Origin: Parambassis ranga
Taxonomy: Eukaryota > Chordata > Actinopteri > Ambassidae
Assembly: GCF_900634625.1 (NCBI RefSeq)
Contig: NC_041039.1
Location: forward strand, 16,611,006 to 16,675,005
Reading direction: 5' to 3'
Length of the DNA: 64,000 nt
The notes beneath the pieces were generated by a model. The model did not search any database. It was not told where the DNA came from and saw nothing but the letters and a program-made list of their open reading frames with translations. The position numbers were made by a program, and so were the translations under genes. This document shows positions 40,947 to 49,378 of this stretch, one piece after another. The stretch's first letter is position 1. Each line of letters opens with the position of its first letter.

Positions 40947-42781
40947 GGTATGTATAGGCAAACAGGCTTAATTGCTGTAGGTTGTATTTCTTTTTATATA
41001 GTCACAAATTTCCTATAAAGCTATTTTTTGGTATTATTTTAACTACTTTAAATGTGGAAGCAATAAAAGCATCATAATAGTTTTAAATACTAATTAGCTT
41101 CAAGTAAAATATCCTATCTTTGATAATTGAGTATAATCATCATAAGACTTCAGCAACTTCATGCACTCACACACACACAGACACACACACACACACACAC
41201 ACACACTTACACACACACACACACACACACTCACACACACTCACACACACAGAGTGCAGTTTTATCAGAGCCTGAGCTGCAGTGAGTCGAACTTCAGAGG
41301 GAACTTGTGTCAGATCTCATCAGGACACAACCCAGCGCCTGCACCTCTCATCTTATCCACTTGTGGCTTTCTTCAGTGAGAGCAAGAGATTATTCTAATT
41401 TTTCCAAATCCATACCCCTGGGCTGAAGTCTCCTCTTTCACAAAAACAGAAGAGCACTTTGAAGACCTTGTTTTGCCCTTTAACAGAAGGAAGTGTTCCA
41501 TCACTGCAGAGACAGAGATGCTGTATCACCCTCATTAATGTTTTGTTAGCAGTCATCGGAAACTGCCAGACACATATAAATGAAACCATCCAGACATGTT
41601 GTTGCCTTTCTTGATATAAAAATAAAAGGACTGTTAGCATCCATAGAAGACCTCATAGTAACCACAGTGGTATGGGTGTACTGTTCATGTACTCTCTATT
41701 GATCTATGTGCACTTAATCAGCACTTAATCAATCACTCTGACATTAAATGATCTTAGTGAATAAATAATCATGAATTCAACCTTTATGTAGTACTTGGGA
41801 GTGTGTACACATGTGGCCTATGTGTGTAAATAATCATTAACTGCAGCACTGATGTCTTCTTGGTTTAAGTTGTCTTAGCTGGAAGTCAGACTGCACATTC
41901 GCATGTCTACATCGTCCTTTTTTGGCTGCACGGGAGACAGTCCCTGATGGTTTTAATTGAAAAGCTGAAGCCGCTGTGTTCTCCTCTTCAGCTGTAAGTG
42001 TGGAAGTTAACAGAACATGTCAAACTCACACTACACTCATCCTTGAGAAAACCTGTAAAACCTTTAGTTATTTGTAAAATTCTGTTGCTAATTTATGATT
42101 AGAAGGAAATTAAATGTCATTTTTTTACTGCTGCAGTGAGGGCGACTTGTTGCCGGCCTACACAGGGACCCTGCAGCTGAGGTGTAAAGTCGATGGCAGG
42201 TCATTTGCACTGAGTCTTAAAACACCGACCTGGGCCACAGAATCGATGCTGCAATGAGCATCAGTGTGTGTGTGATACCGAGCCTGCCACACAGCAGAGC
42301 TGTCACCTCCCAAACACTGCTAAGACGAGGTCCGGGGGGGGGGGGGGGGGGGGGGCGGATGGGGTTGCTATGGCGCCAGACCGCCATCTAAAAAAAAATA
42401 AATAAAAAAAAACTGCACAGCTTAAAGCAGCAGAGAACTGCTGACGCCTGGATCCACACACAGCAACATCTTTCACAAGTCAACAACAACCGCTTTACAC
42501 TCCTACACCTCAGTGACAGGAATGACTGCAGCCTGCTGCAGGAGGGAGGGAGGGAGGAGAGGGAGGGAGGAGAAGGGAGGAGGAGGAGAGGGAGGGAGGA
42601 GGATGAGAGGAGGAGAGGGAAGGAGGAGGAGAGGAGGATGAGAGGAGGAGGAGGGAGGAGAGGGAAGGAGGAGAGGAAGGAGGAGGAGGAGAGTGTTATA
42701 GCTCACACAGCATTGAATGTCCAGCAGAAAACTGAAAACTCTTCCAGTCTGTGAATAGTTGTGCTTTCAGTGCAGCATGAG

Positions 42782-42844
<63 letters not shown>

Positions 42845-43385
42845 TGTGTGAACACACACAGACACACACACACACACAGAGGTGTTACCGTCTGTTCCAC
42901 TGATTTACTCATATAGAGTTGATGTTTTCAAACTGAGTGAAAACTATCTGCATTTACAACTTACACCCAGACACTACCTACAGCAAACTGTGCGGCGTCC
43001 CATGGTGCAATGCTGCAGCAGCTGCCTCTACCTCTGGATCTCCGTCCATTGCGTCAAAACATGTCTGATTTAAACCTTTTCACAGCGACCAAGACAAACG
43101 CAGAGGAGACTCACCGCGCTCTATCTGCGCTCTGGCGGTGTTCAGCTGATGCTCCGTGCCGATCTCCCCGATCACTATCAGCATGTAGTAGCCGCCCCGG
43201 TTGAATGGCACCCCGCGCCGCCGTCTCCCTCCTCCGCGGCGATACTGTAGTCGCTCCTCGAACCCCGGCGTTTGCCGCGGCGTGCTGAAGCCCTCGTCTT
43301 CTTCCACCACCGGGAGCGCACCTCGCACCGGAATCTCCATGGCAACAAACCCTGGAGGAGACGCCGAGGCTGACTCCATCGCCAT
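1..43385 (-). CDS. map1a: map1a, microtubule-associated protein 1A (5' part of gene, five coding exons, runs off left edge)
   Basis: Neuronal microtubule-binding protein; in the known family the precursor is cleaved into a heavy chain and a C-terminal light chain (LC2). Joined coding exons are 43115-43385, 40260-40361, 7843-7925, 7430-7567 and 1-7282. Phases are 1, 2+33 codons+1, 2+27 codons, 46 codons, then an open frame to position 1, giving at least 2,625 residues; the light chain lies outside the window. Identification as MAP1A rather than MAP1B rests on LTPEVRKTLHKAK (near residue 700), SYIQDETIPGYSETEQTISD (near 1025) and SPDDITVKMASPPQSGPSSA (near 1320), which match the mammalian MAP1A pattern from memory. 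Introns are 2.75 kb, 32.3 kb, 275 bp and 147 bp. No frameshift or stop was found in the parts translated. Confidence 0.97.
7127..7129 (-). other. map1a: Possible internal start codon of a short map1a isoform (Met250)
   Basis: The in-frame ATG opens MEGVTEFTEYISETVDVPSP. From memory the canonical human MAP1A protein starts at the equivalent methionine (MDGVAEFSEYV), so human databases carry both a long form using the upstream exons and a short form. No in-frame ATG occurs in exons 3 or 4, so a transcript starting in intron 2 and splicing to exon 3 would have this as its first in-frame start. Use in this species is inferred. Confidence 0.5.
7430..7567 (-). CDS. map1a: map1a coding exon 4
   Basis: A 138-base exon, exactly 46 codons in phase 0. 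Acceptor is TGTCCCAG, donor GTGAGT. It begins IQALVTDSAGHKLLVLSGQS and ends TFSRIFTDPG. The next exon continues VSELLG, as expected for the MAP1 FTDxE-x-SELL junction. Confidence 0.97.
7843..7925 (-). CDS. map1a: map1a coding exon 3
   Basis: An 83-base exon (2 + 27 codons). Acceptor TTCTACAG and donor GTAAATT flank QRTLHHRSDVLETVVLVNPS followed by EDTVVSE, a near-identical match to the remembered MAP1 family block. The split glycine with exon 2 closes in frame. Confidence 0.97.
12060..12370. promoter_or_regulatory. CpG-dense segment in map1a intron 2
   Basis: About 20 CpG dinucleotides in 300 bases, against very few in flanking intron. Methylated vertebrate DNA loses CpG, so the cluster suggests either an unmethylated regulatory element or a young insertion. 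A 90-codon minus-strand ORF here has no recognisable family. Confidence 0.3.
14290..14860. mobile_element. Dispersed teleost repeat, non-autonomous element type
   Basis: I recognise the phrases GTAATTCACGCTGCAAC, GGCTCCAAAAGCGAG, CCCATAGACTCCCATGTTAA, a GGGGGGGTGAATTTTTTT stretch, and the terminal GGGTGACGTCACGGAG with CCATAGTTTTTACTGTCAA as a repeat very common in percomorph genomes. Its family name and transposase source are not known to me. CpG content is higher than in the flanks, suggesting a fairly recent copy. Confidence 0.65.
15190..15310. mobile_element. Second, partial copy of the same dispersed repeat
   Basis: Contains GGCCACTAGAGGATGGCTCC, AAACATGAGTCAATCCCCA, and a segment like CCATATTAAAAATCCAGTTT followed by AGAGCAGAAATAAACA, in the same order and orientation as in the fuller copy 400 bases to the left. 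It lacks the GTGACGTCACGGA end. Confidence 0.5.
17604..18350 (+). mobile_element. Tc1-like DNA transposon remnant, transposase broken
   Basis: The left end is TA followed by CAGTGCCTGC, as expected for an element inserted at TA. A frame from 17860 to a stop at 18066 reads LLIIKRLKTESAAEVAEIFN then VSKQQVNRIRKRFEETGD and ends with SGRP-type residues: the paired helix-turn-helix DNA-binding region. A second frame from 18169 reads MRRQKRRVVFATARSLHRGW and EKWQKIEFSDESSIELHPNG; SDES carries the first catalytic aspartate of the DDE domain. Frame breaks occur near 17860 and 18066. The second D, the E and the right terminal repeat are not found. Non-functional fossil. Confidence 0.85.
25119..25325. 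repeat. CA microsatellites
   Basis: Pure CA at 25120-25142 and interrupted CA at 25262-25325, separated by unique sequence. Confidence 0.9.
26129..26440 (-). promoter_or_regulatory. CpG island-like segment with a splice donor: candidate alternative map1a promoter and first exon
   Basis: About 20 CpGs in 265 bases at 26185-26430, in CpG-poor intron. On the minus strand (the map1a sense strand) the CpG-rich block ends in CCACAACG followed by GTACGTAAAC, a good donor match with the GT at 26127-26128. A non-coding exon here spliced to exon 3 would give the short protein starting at Met250. Mammalian MAP1A is reported, as I recall, to use alternative promoters. A GT microsatellite (26199-26221) lies inside the block. 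The exon is inferred. Confidence 0.35.
26199..26221. repeat. GT microsatellite inside the CpG-dense segment
   Basis: About eleven GT units. A further GT/GA tract lies at 26466-26503. Confidence 0.9.
27503..27911. repeat. Complex CA / CAGA / CATA satellite
   Basis: About 410 bases built from ACACAC with interspersed AGATAC, AGACATACTCAGAC and ACTGATAC words. The phrase CAGACATACTCAGACA recurs many times, so it is a higher-order tandem rather than a simple dinucleotide. ORFs crossing it on both strands are composition artefacts. Confidence 0.9.
29289..29764. repeat. Minisatellite with 25-bp unit, about 19 copies
   Basis: The unit is AGCTCACTACACATC followed by ACACACACAC. Shorter variants lack CATC and run about 21-24 bp. 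I count about 19 GCTCAC/GCTCAT/CCTCAC cores. A 180-codon plus-strand ORF across it translates as HTHTAHYTSHTH and is not a gene. Confidence 0.92.
33891..33937. repeat. GT microsatellite
   Basis: About 23 perfect GT units, the longest uninterrupted dinucleotide tract in intron 2. Confidence 0.95.
34450..35345 (+). repeat. T/C-rich dispersed repeat, possibly LTR-like
   Basis: About 900 bases with strong T and C bias. It contains CCTGGTTCTGTTGGGCTTG, TGTGTATTTAAGGTGTTTG, TTCTTGCCAGGTCGTTTTGT and the end CTGCATTGGGTCCTCTCACC. I associate this word order with a repeat common in fish genomes, perhaps a solo LTR, but cannot name it. No coding potential. Confidence 0.45.
36814..36846. other. Perfect 14-bp inverted repeat, 5-base loop
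   Basis: TGTAACGCCAACAG and its exact reverse complement are separated by AGCTG. No terminal-repeat or transposon sequence is recognised around it. Confidence 0.85.
37234..37281 (+). mobile_element. Fragment of the ubiquitous teleost GGCACGGTGGT repeat
   Basis: GGTGGCACGGTGGTCCAGCG followed by GTTAGCACCGTCGCCTCA and AGCAAGAAGG matches, with small changes, a repeat head found thousands of times in teleost genomes. Similarity stops after AAGAAGG, so only about 48 bases remain. It can mimic a tRNA box A but does not fold as one. Confidence 0.7.
37500..37850 (+). mobile_element. Second Tc1-like transposon remnant (5' part)
   Basis: A perfect 15-bp inverted repeat at 37541-37555 and 37565-37579 (CTGCTGATGATCAGT) is followed by TATAAAAG at 37593-37600, then words typical of the leader of a fish Tc1 family (GGCAGTTTGCTGCTCTGGAG). 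Degraded transposase codons near 37680-37770 resemble the first helix-turn-helix, including TVSNLFRVHVV. The catalytic domain is absent. Confidence 0.6.
38149..38172. repeat. G homopolymer, 24 bases
   Basis: An uninterrupted G run in map1a intron 2. Length is likely unreliable in any assembly. Confidence 0.9.
39273..39598. repeat. TG/TCTG microsatellite, 326 bases
   Basis: TG with frequent TCTG interruptions. Left arm of a TG/CA inverted pair with 39712-39914. All ORFs across it (VCVCVCV) are artefacts. Confidence 0.95.
39712..39914. repeat. CA/CAGA microsatellite, about 200 bases
   Basis: CA with CAGA interruptions, complementary in composition to the TG tract that ends 113 bases to the left. 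Confidence 0.95.
40260..40361 (-). CDS. map1a: map1a coding exon 2
   Basis: A 102-base exon too short for an ORF scan. It was found by looking for the conserved block that must follow exon 1. Acceptor is CTGGCAG, donor is G then GTCAGTG. It reads IRSWDIDLKCCDLDQQLQLF then ITRHSAHFSSEVK, with split glycine codons at both ends that match the phase of exons 1 and 3 exactly. This is the family block that reads roughly SWD-DL-CNLDQ-L-LFVSRHSARFS in other MAP1 proteins. Confidence 0.96.
40913..40947. repeat. GACA tetranucleotide repeat
   Basis: About eight GACA units in map1a intron 1. Confidence 0.95.
41165..41253. repeat. CA microsatellite, interrupted
   Basis: CA tract with a few CAGA, CTTA and CTCA interruptions in map1a intron 1. 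Confidence 0.95.
42334..42355. repeat. G homopolymer, 22 bases
   Basis: Uninterrupted G run in map1a intron 1. Confidence 0.9.
42541..42693. repeat. GGA/GGGA polypurine tract, about 150 bases
   Basis: Almost only G and A on the plus strand (interrupted by two GGATGAG words), hence pyrimidine-rich in map1a pre-mRNA. It lies about 430 bases inside intron 1 from exon 1. Confidence 0.92.
42784..42879. repeat. GT tract joined to CA tract as a palindrome
   Basis: About 58 bases of GT, then TGTCTGTGTG, AA, CACACACAGACA and more CA. The centre is a perfect inverted repeat with a two-base spacer. Confidence 0.92.
43115..43385 (-). CDS. map1a: map1a coding exon 1
   Basis: Starts at the ATG whose complement is at 43383-43385 and encodes 90 residues plus one base, ending in GAGCGCG before donor GTGAGT. 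The first ~60 residues are low complexity with a basic run (RRGGGRRRRG) and are poorly conserved. The last ~26, YYMLIVIGEIGTEHQL followed by NTARAQIERG, are the conserved MAP1 N-terminal block. Methionines 1, 3 and 16 are all in frame; the first is chosen because nothing rules it out, so the exact start is uncertain. Confidence 0.93.
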
Positions 43386-43620
43386 GACAACTACCGGTGT
43401 GTGTCAGAGAGGAAGAGTCCGGCCGGGTGGGGGGGGGGGTGAGAAGGGGGGGGGGGTGCTGAGAGGTGAGGGAGTTAAGATAGAGGGTACCGTGTGGTCC
43501 AAACGACCCGTACATCGCCATACAGTGTCACTTCCGGTCTGGGCTTCAAAATAAGAAACACTTTGAAACCGTGTACAGATATACAGCACCTGCATTTTGG
43601 AAACGTTGTCAAGTAAACTA
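43386..43620 (-). promoter_or_regulatory. map1a: map1a 5' untranslated region and proximal promoter (predicted)
   Basis: The block around exon 1 is CpG-rich compared with its flanks. On the minus strand an ETS/GABP-type CCGGAAGT lies at 43530-43537, about 145 bases before the ATG. Two 11-base C runs (G on the plus strand, 43429-43439 and 43446-43456) fall between it and the start. No TATA box is evident. The transcription start is not determined. Confidence 0.5.
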
Positions 43621-45580
43621 CTAATTGAATCTGTCATTCAGATTTCTGAGGGGAAAAAACCGGAATTCTGAGAATTTTAAATTTATAATTCCGATTTCAA
43701 ACTTTTAGAATTAAAACTTTTGAAGTGTGAAGTCACAAACTGACAAAAAAAATAAAATAAGTGGCAATAATCCTCCTCTGTTAGGTGTCAAAGCAAAGGC
43801 AGTGAGATTTTTATTATTTATTTATTTTTAGTTTCATGTGATTAGCATACAGGGAGTCACAGTTTACTGCATTCCTCTGTACACTTACATGTATATTAAT
43901 ACAACAATAGTAAAAAAGTGAAACACAAAAGAACTTATCATACGTGTTAAAAAAACAAAACAAATAAAAAGCACTGTCTATAAAACCTGAAGCAAAAAAA
44001 TACATTCTATAAAACTCATCATTTTGCTGTCTGTGCTAATGTTGTGGAATCCTATGAATCCTACAGCGTTAGCAGAACAATAACTGGTGACACTGGTACA
44101 TTTTATGGAAAGGATTTATTAGTTAAAGCAGGATCAGACATCAATCATGGCACCCTGTGCTCGGGATTTAGACTTATGCAGTGAATGTAGAAGGCTTATT
44201 AAAATAATCTGAGAGCAGTTTCTGCAGGTTTCAGATCTCTTTTATGCACACACACAGATGAAGACAGACACAGACACAGATGAGTCTTAAAATAGCCTCT
44301 TTCTTCTCTACAGTCCTCATTTAACTTCGTTCCTGGTTAACCTTGAGTTTGGCTCATTTCTGTGTGTAGCAGAGGGCAGCTCAGCATAAACTGCCAGCAC
44401 CACACTGAGGGGATAATAAGGAGGTACACACCCACCTCCAGTCGTACCTTTAATGTGCAGTGCACTACATCAGGGAGCCACTTTATGTTGGAATTAGTAA
44501 AGCTCTTCATTTGTTATAGTCACTGCATTTACAGATGTTTGCAGCAGTCACAGTCAGATAAGACAAAAGAAAGAAAGAAATCAGTGTGCAACATCCCACA
44601 GTAGCAGTGTGGATACCTCATGCAGGTCTCTGACAGTGAGTCAGCACTTCACAGAGCACCTACACCACAGCCATGCCTCCCTCTAGTGGTGATCCTGCAT
44701 CAGAGGCTGCAGCTCCAGGATGATGTAACCCTACAGCACACAGACAGGTGAACCAGGTCAGGACGACTCTTTGTAAAACACAGCGTCCGTCCTTTTTCTA
44801 AATAGGACACTAAAACAGAGTATAAATTAAAATCCTGAAATAAATAATTTTGTTCCTGAGAATGCTCAAATTTAATTTTCACTTTCAGTTTATTAAGTTC
44901 AGGGTCAGATTTTGGGATTTTATGTCTATTAAGCAGCATAATAAATTGTTTTTTAATCAATAAAGATTTCTATTTCAGTCATTTGGAAAGTGTAAATAGG
45001 CCTCTATGTCGCCATCTTCTGGACGAGCACAGTTCCAACACAATATTGTCAAAGTGATCCTAAAATGCAGCATCACTCTGACCCAGCACTCAATACGTTT
45101 CACCTTGTTATTCTGCACGTATGAATCACAAAGTCCTTTAGACAACACAACACAGAAAAGACAATGGAAGCCTTAAAATATGCTACCACCATATATTTAA
45201 ATAAACTAGAAAAGCATTCCATCTAATTTGATTGCTGCAGCTGAAGCATTGCTTTGAACACTGATGTGAATACTGGCTCTAAAGTGCTGGAGAATCTGTA
45301 ATGTGAATTTAATTTGCTGAAACACGTCTGAAAAGGTGACGCTCTTTTGTTTTGAAAAGTTGAAAACATTAGGAAGATATGAAAGATAAACTGCTCAAGA
45401 CAAGAACAATATGAAGTCAATTGAAGTCGATTTGACATTTTGACTGTATTCCAGCAGATTCAGCTGTTTTCCTAATGTAGGTAACCGTTACATTATAGTG
45501 TGGTGCTTTTTGTTTGTGTGTTTGAAATAAATAAACATTTATTTTTCAACCTGCAACAACATTAAAACCTTCAACAACAA

Positions 45581-45667
45581 TATTATCATTATCATCATTA
45601 TTATTATTATTATTAATCATTATTATCATCAGCATCACCATTATTATTATTATTATTATTATTATTA
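45581..45667. repeat. ATT trinucleotide tract, interrupted
   Basis: TTATTATTA with ATC interruptions, ending just before the CpG-rich segment. Confidence 0.95.
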
Positions 45668-45870
45668 AAGGCAGAGTCAGGCTTTATTTTTATCAGCGTC
45701 TCCAAAACAGGAAAAAAAAACACATGTTTCAAAATGGCGGACCGCGCGAGGGAGTGGACGTGTCTGTAGGGAGCTCCACCTTTGACCCAACGTTTTATCT
45801 CCCTCGGGAGTTTTTAAGCGTATATTTTAGAAAAGGCGGCTTCGAGTTGAGAAACTGTGAAGAAGATTGT

Positions 45871-45908
45871 GACGGAGACCTGACGGAGACCTGATGGAGA
45901 CCTGACGG
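45871..45908. repeat. 11-bp tandem, about 3.5 copies
   Basis: GACGGAGACCT repeated with one GATGGAGACCT variant, followed by GCTAGCTAGCTAGCAG at 45924-45939. Confidence 0.9.
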
Positions 45909-45964
45909 GACAGATGCTGCGGTAGCTAGCTAGCTAGCAGAGCTGGAAGCCGACACGATAGAGA

Positions 45965-46075
45965 AGGTTGAAGCAAGGCGTCTGGACTTGTAGAGTTTTC
46001 TAGAAGACGTTTCGCTGCTCATCCAAGCAGCTTCATCAGTTCTAACTGTTTGGTGGGGAAACATGGTTTATATGT
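45965..46075. mobile_element. Dispersed teleost repeat piece
   Basis: TCTGGACTTGTAGAGTTTTC, GAAGACGTTTCGCTGCTC and ATCCAAGCAGCTTCATCAGT match a very common fish repeat as I remember it. It contains the inverted words GCTGCT/AGCAGC around CATCC. Family unnamed. Confidence 0.55.
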
Positions 46076-47104
46076 GGTTACAGACCTATGTGGGTGGGTC
46101 TGGGTAAAACTTAAAAAACTTACAAACAATAGCACTAAATGTTTCCATACTTACCTGTGATGTTCTGGCTGACTGGGCCAGGTGTGTCTAACGACTGGCT
46201 AACGACACGATGCTAGCATCCCAGTGCTAGGCTACAGACGACCCGGAAGCCAGACAAAATATCCGCGTTGTCGGAATAAAAAGTAGGGCCGAGGACGGCA
46301 GGACATCTGAGTTTGTTGCCGAGTTGTTGGAGGGGAGTCATTTGATCTACCTGTGCATGGGGACCGTGCTCATTGTAGCATAGCGCCAGCTAAAGACGGG
46401 ACGCCAGGCTACACCGCTGCAGGTAAAGGAGCTCGTACTGGGGCTTGGAGGGACAAGGACCGCTGCGGTTTGACAGGCGCCCGGGAAACATCTGATGGCT
46501 TTCCAACATAGCAAGGACAGATGCAGACAAGACAAGGCGGCGTGGTTTCAGGCACCCCGCCAGCTTCGTGGTCACGGTTAACACAGACAGCGCTTCGGCC
46601 GATACAGAAACCCGAGCAGAGGCGCAGGGCTGTGGCCGTGATGCTGCACCATGCTCTGGGTAAACCCTTGATCATTTGGTCCCTGTTGTTTTAATGAGGT
46701 GGATTGAAGGGACAGGAAGGAGTAGTTGTAGTCTGGGCCCTCGGGGTTTGGGGTGTGAAAACGCTGCTTGTGGGCTGGTTTTCCTCCTGGATGCTGCTCA
46801 TGTGTTTTCTTTAGTGCTCCCTTTTATCAGCACACCTGCTTTTAGAATGTAGCCACTGCTTCATTTACTGTTTGCCGTGGTCGTGTATGTGGGGCTAAAA
46901 GCCCTTTAAAGAGCAGAAAGGTGAACACTCAGAGCTGCTGACTGTTTTCTTCAAGAAATTAGGAAAACGGCTGCAAACATGTTTCATCCTTCGTGGGCAT
47001 CTCATGTCTTTTAATCAAATTTTAGTGAAAAGTTTTAAAAGGCGCAGCAATCCTCATTAAGAGGTTCCCCCATGGAAACCACTTCTAATGACAGAGAACT
47101 TTCC

Positions 47105-47560
47105 CATTTTTCCAGAATTCTTTGTCCAGTTTGTCAAATACAAACATAATCTTAGGTGAAGACTTTTGTGTTTTGGACCCTTTTCTCGATCAGAACAGTA
47201 TAACCTGTAACAATCTTATACATCATTTAATCCAGTGGACATTCGGAGGCTTCTTAACCCACAGTGAAAGATTTTTCACTTCCCAGCTGAGTCTTACTCA
47301 AGGACTCATTTATTGTTACATATTATATATTCCCAAGAACCTTTTACAACAGAGTTTGCATAACGAAATTGATCAACTAAAACAAAGTATACATTTTTGG
47401 ATAACTGCCTATTTCTCGTTGGAAAGATTAATCCACTTAAATGCTTGTGCTGCCATGCTTCATACACCCCCCATGTTTCATTGGTTGATCATATGTAAAC
47501 AGATTCTGTCATTGTGCCTATTACCTGGAACTACACGGCCATCTACAAGAGTGTAGTACA
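47105..47560 (+). mobile_element. Decayed L1-type LINE endonuclease fragment
   Basis: A 144-codon frame from 47122 reads SLSNTNIILGEDFCVLDPFL, then WTFGGFLTHSERFF and IPKNLLQ. This follows the order of an L1-clade ORF2 endonuclease, which has roughly ILGGDFNCVLDP-LDR, then a D-WR--NP--R-FTF block, then RIDYFLI-K. The catalytic GGDFN is changed to GEDFC and the tyrosine/arginine block is scrambled, so it cannot be active. No reverse transcriptase motif follows. Confidence 0.6.
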
Positions 47561-47739
47561 GACTGATGTCTCTTTTAGATGTGTTTCTGTAAATAATCCT
47601 CCTTATTAACTAAGACCATGGACTCCTGCTGCAAACATAGATGTGATGTGTTCTCATTGTTATGTCATTGTTGTGTGTTGTTTTTATTGTGAGATTGTTA
47701 AACTAATTCTGTTTTCATTTCATCACCATTTTTAGATCT

Positions 47740-47850
47740 CACAGGCTGAGACAGGAAGCCAATGAGTACACAGCCACAAGCCGCAGTTCCTTGCCTGGCC
47801 TCTTGAGGCTAGCTCCAAAAGTGAGTCCTTTTCCAGCTTATAATGCACAA
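47740..47850. mobile_element. Third fragment of the dispersed repeat seen at 14290
   Basis: Carries GAGGCTAGCTCCAAAAGTGA, close to the GGCTCCAAAAGCGAG word of the intron copy, within a short GC-richer patch. Confidence 0.35.
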
Positions 47851-47969
47851 TGATAACTGGGACTGGATTTTTGGCTAAATAGCTTCATAAGTGAAGTAAA
47901 CTAGCAAGTCTCTTTGAAGTACAGAAACAAAGTTTATAAGAGTAGAATAAAAAGTGAGGAAAACAGTTT

Positions 47970-49378
47970 CAAATGTAAGCAAAGCATTTTATTAGGTGTT
48001 ATATTCAATGTTGTAATAAAAAAAGCAGTACAGTACATCCAGAAACATGGATTAATAAAAAGCTTGTGTTACATGATGGTTGTAACATTGAATTAGACCG
48101 TTATTGGGTGCAACATCATCAAAACAAATCATCTGAGAAATGCTAACATACAAAAAATATATTTATACCAAATAATTTAATAACTTGGCAGTCACCTTAC
48201 CGAGGCACAAAGCTGAAATTCTTTCAACAAGTGCAACAACCTATGAAAAGGAAATACATTAAGCTCTGTACTGGTGAGGCTGAGACACTGGATTAGTTCT
48301 TAGAAGGTAAAAGTGATGACACCTCTGTTGTACAGTATTGTCTGATTATATATATATATTCCCACTGACCAAATATACATGTAAAACTCTCCATAACAAA
48401 TGAAATGCATTCAATGTTGTAGGTACAATCAATGCAAAAAGTGCGAGGTTGCCAAAAATGTATTCAATGTTTTTTTTCTCCCCCATTTTCTAGGTGCTTT
48501 GGTTTCATTAGAAACAACTCTTGGTTCAAAAATTGTCATGATACTGATTTGATGTTTCAGAAAAGAAAGAAACTTAACCTAAGTGATATCTCATTTTACT
48601 CTCTGTATACTAGATAAAAGTAGATTTTTATTTGCTCTCTACAAGCATGAAATGAATTGAAGCGTGTCAAGAAGAGAGGTCCCTCTTCACTGAATATTTA
48701 CAATAACATCTAAACCTCTGAGGCCAGATTACAGTCAAACTACATGAGTCAGGGCCAAAGGTTTTCCAACAGAAATGCTTTTCAGATATATTACATGTCA
48801 ATCAATGACAGAAACACTTATTTATATTACAGAATCAGGATTCACCGTCTGTTTGGGAAGCATGCTGTGCCTCATGAATGTACAGAAATCAAAATGCCAC
48901 ACACACGCTTACACAGTCACACATGACACTGAAGAGCATGGCCAAAAAGTGCACACAACATACACAAAGCTAAGACTGTTCAGTCAGCAATCAGTCACCT
49001 TCATTAACCTCACACCACAGTTCCCGCTTGATGTGCGACGTTCCCCTCTGCTGCTTTTCATGCCCACAGAGCCAGACGAGAGTCAGTCTGCAGGAGACGC
49101 TACGAATGAAAAGCAAAAGGTAACAAAGGGAACTACATGAGCACTGATGGTGAAAGGAGGGAGGCTGATAACGCAGCCTCACCTGGCTCAAGGTCTGTAC
49201 ATGATAAGATCAGATTATGATTTGAAGAAATAAAGCCACTGGCTCCAGAGTAGCAATAACTGGTAGCCAACAAGTTCTCATTGAACTAAACCTACTGATT
49301 TGTTCAGACAGTTTAATCATCCAGACCTGATAATGTACAGACCCTGGCCTGTTAAAAGGAGCTCAACTTAGTCGATGA
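47970..49378 (-). other. scamp2: Probable scamp2 3' untranslated region
   Basis: Downstream of the scamp2 stop on the minus strand. A minus-strand AATAAA (plus-strand TTTATT at 47988-47993) is the candidate poly(A) signal; other TTTATT words occur nearer the stop, so a shorter 3' end is possible. No other feature is seen. Confidence 0.4.

Larger units (their letters stand above)
40362..43114 (-). other. map1a: map1a intron 1
   Basis: A 2.75-kb intron with donor GTGAGT and acceptor CTGGCAG. Apart from a GA run (40372-40395), GACA tetranucleotides (40913-40947), CA repeats (41165-41253), a G run (42334-42355), a GGA-type purine tract (42541-42693) and a GT/CA palindrome (42784-42879), I see no coding or RNA feature. 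Confidence 0.9.
43621..47969. other. Spacer between map1a and scamp2
   Basis: No intact gene recognised. AT-rich at 43640-44000 and 44800-45700, CpG-rich at 45730-46680. Contains an ATT trinucleotide tract, a short 11-bp tandem, dispersed repeat pieces and a broken L1-type fragment, listed separately. Confidence 0.75.

Noticed and set aside
43111..43521. 136-codon minus-strand ORF over map1a exon 1
   Set aside because: It is in another frame from the conserved MAP1 block and ignores the splice donor that joins exon 2.
46347..46675. Overlapping minus-strand ORFs in three frames
   Set aside because: CpG-rich DNA lacks stop codons, and none of the frames resembles a known protein.
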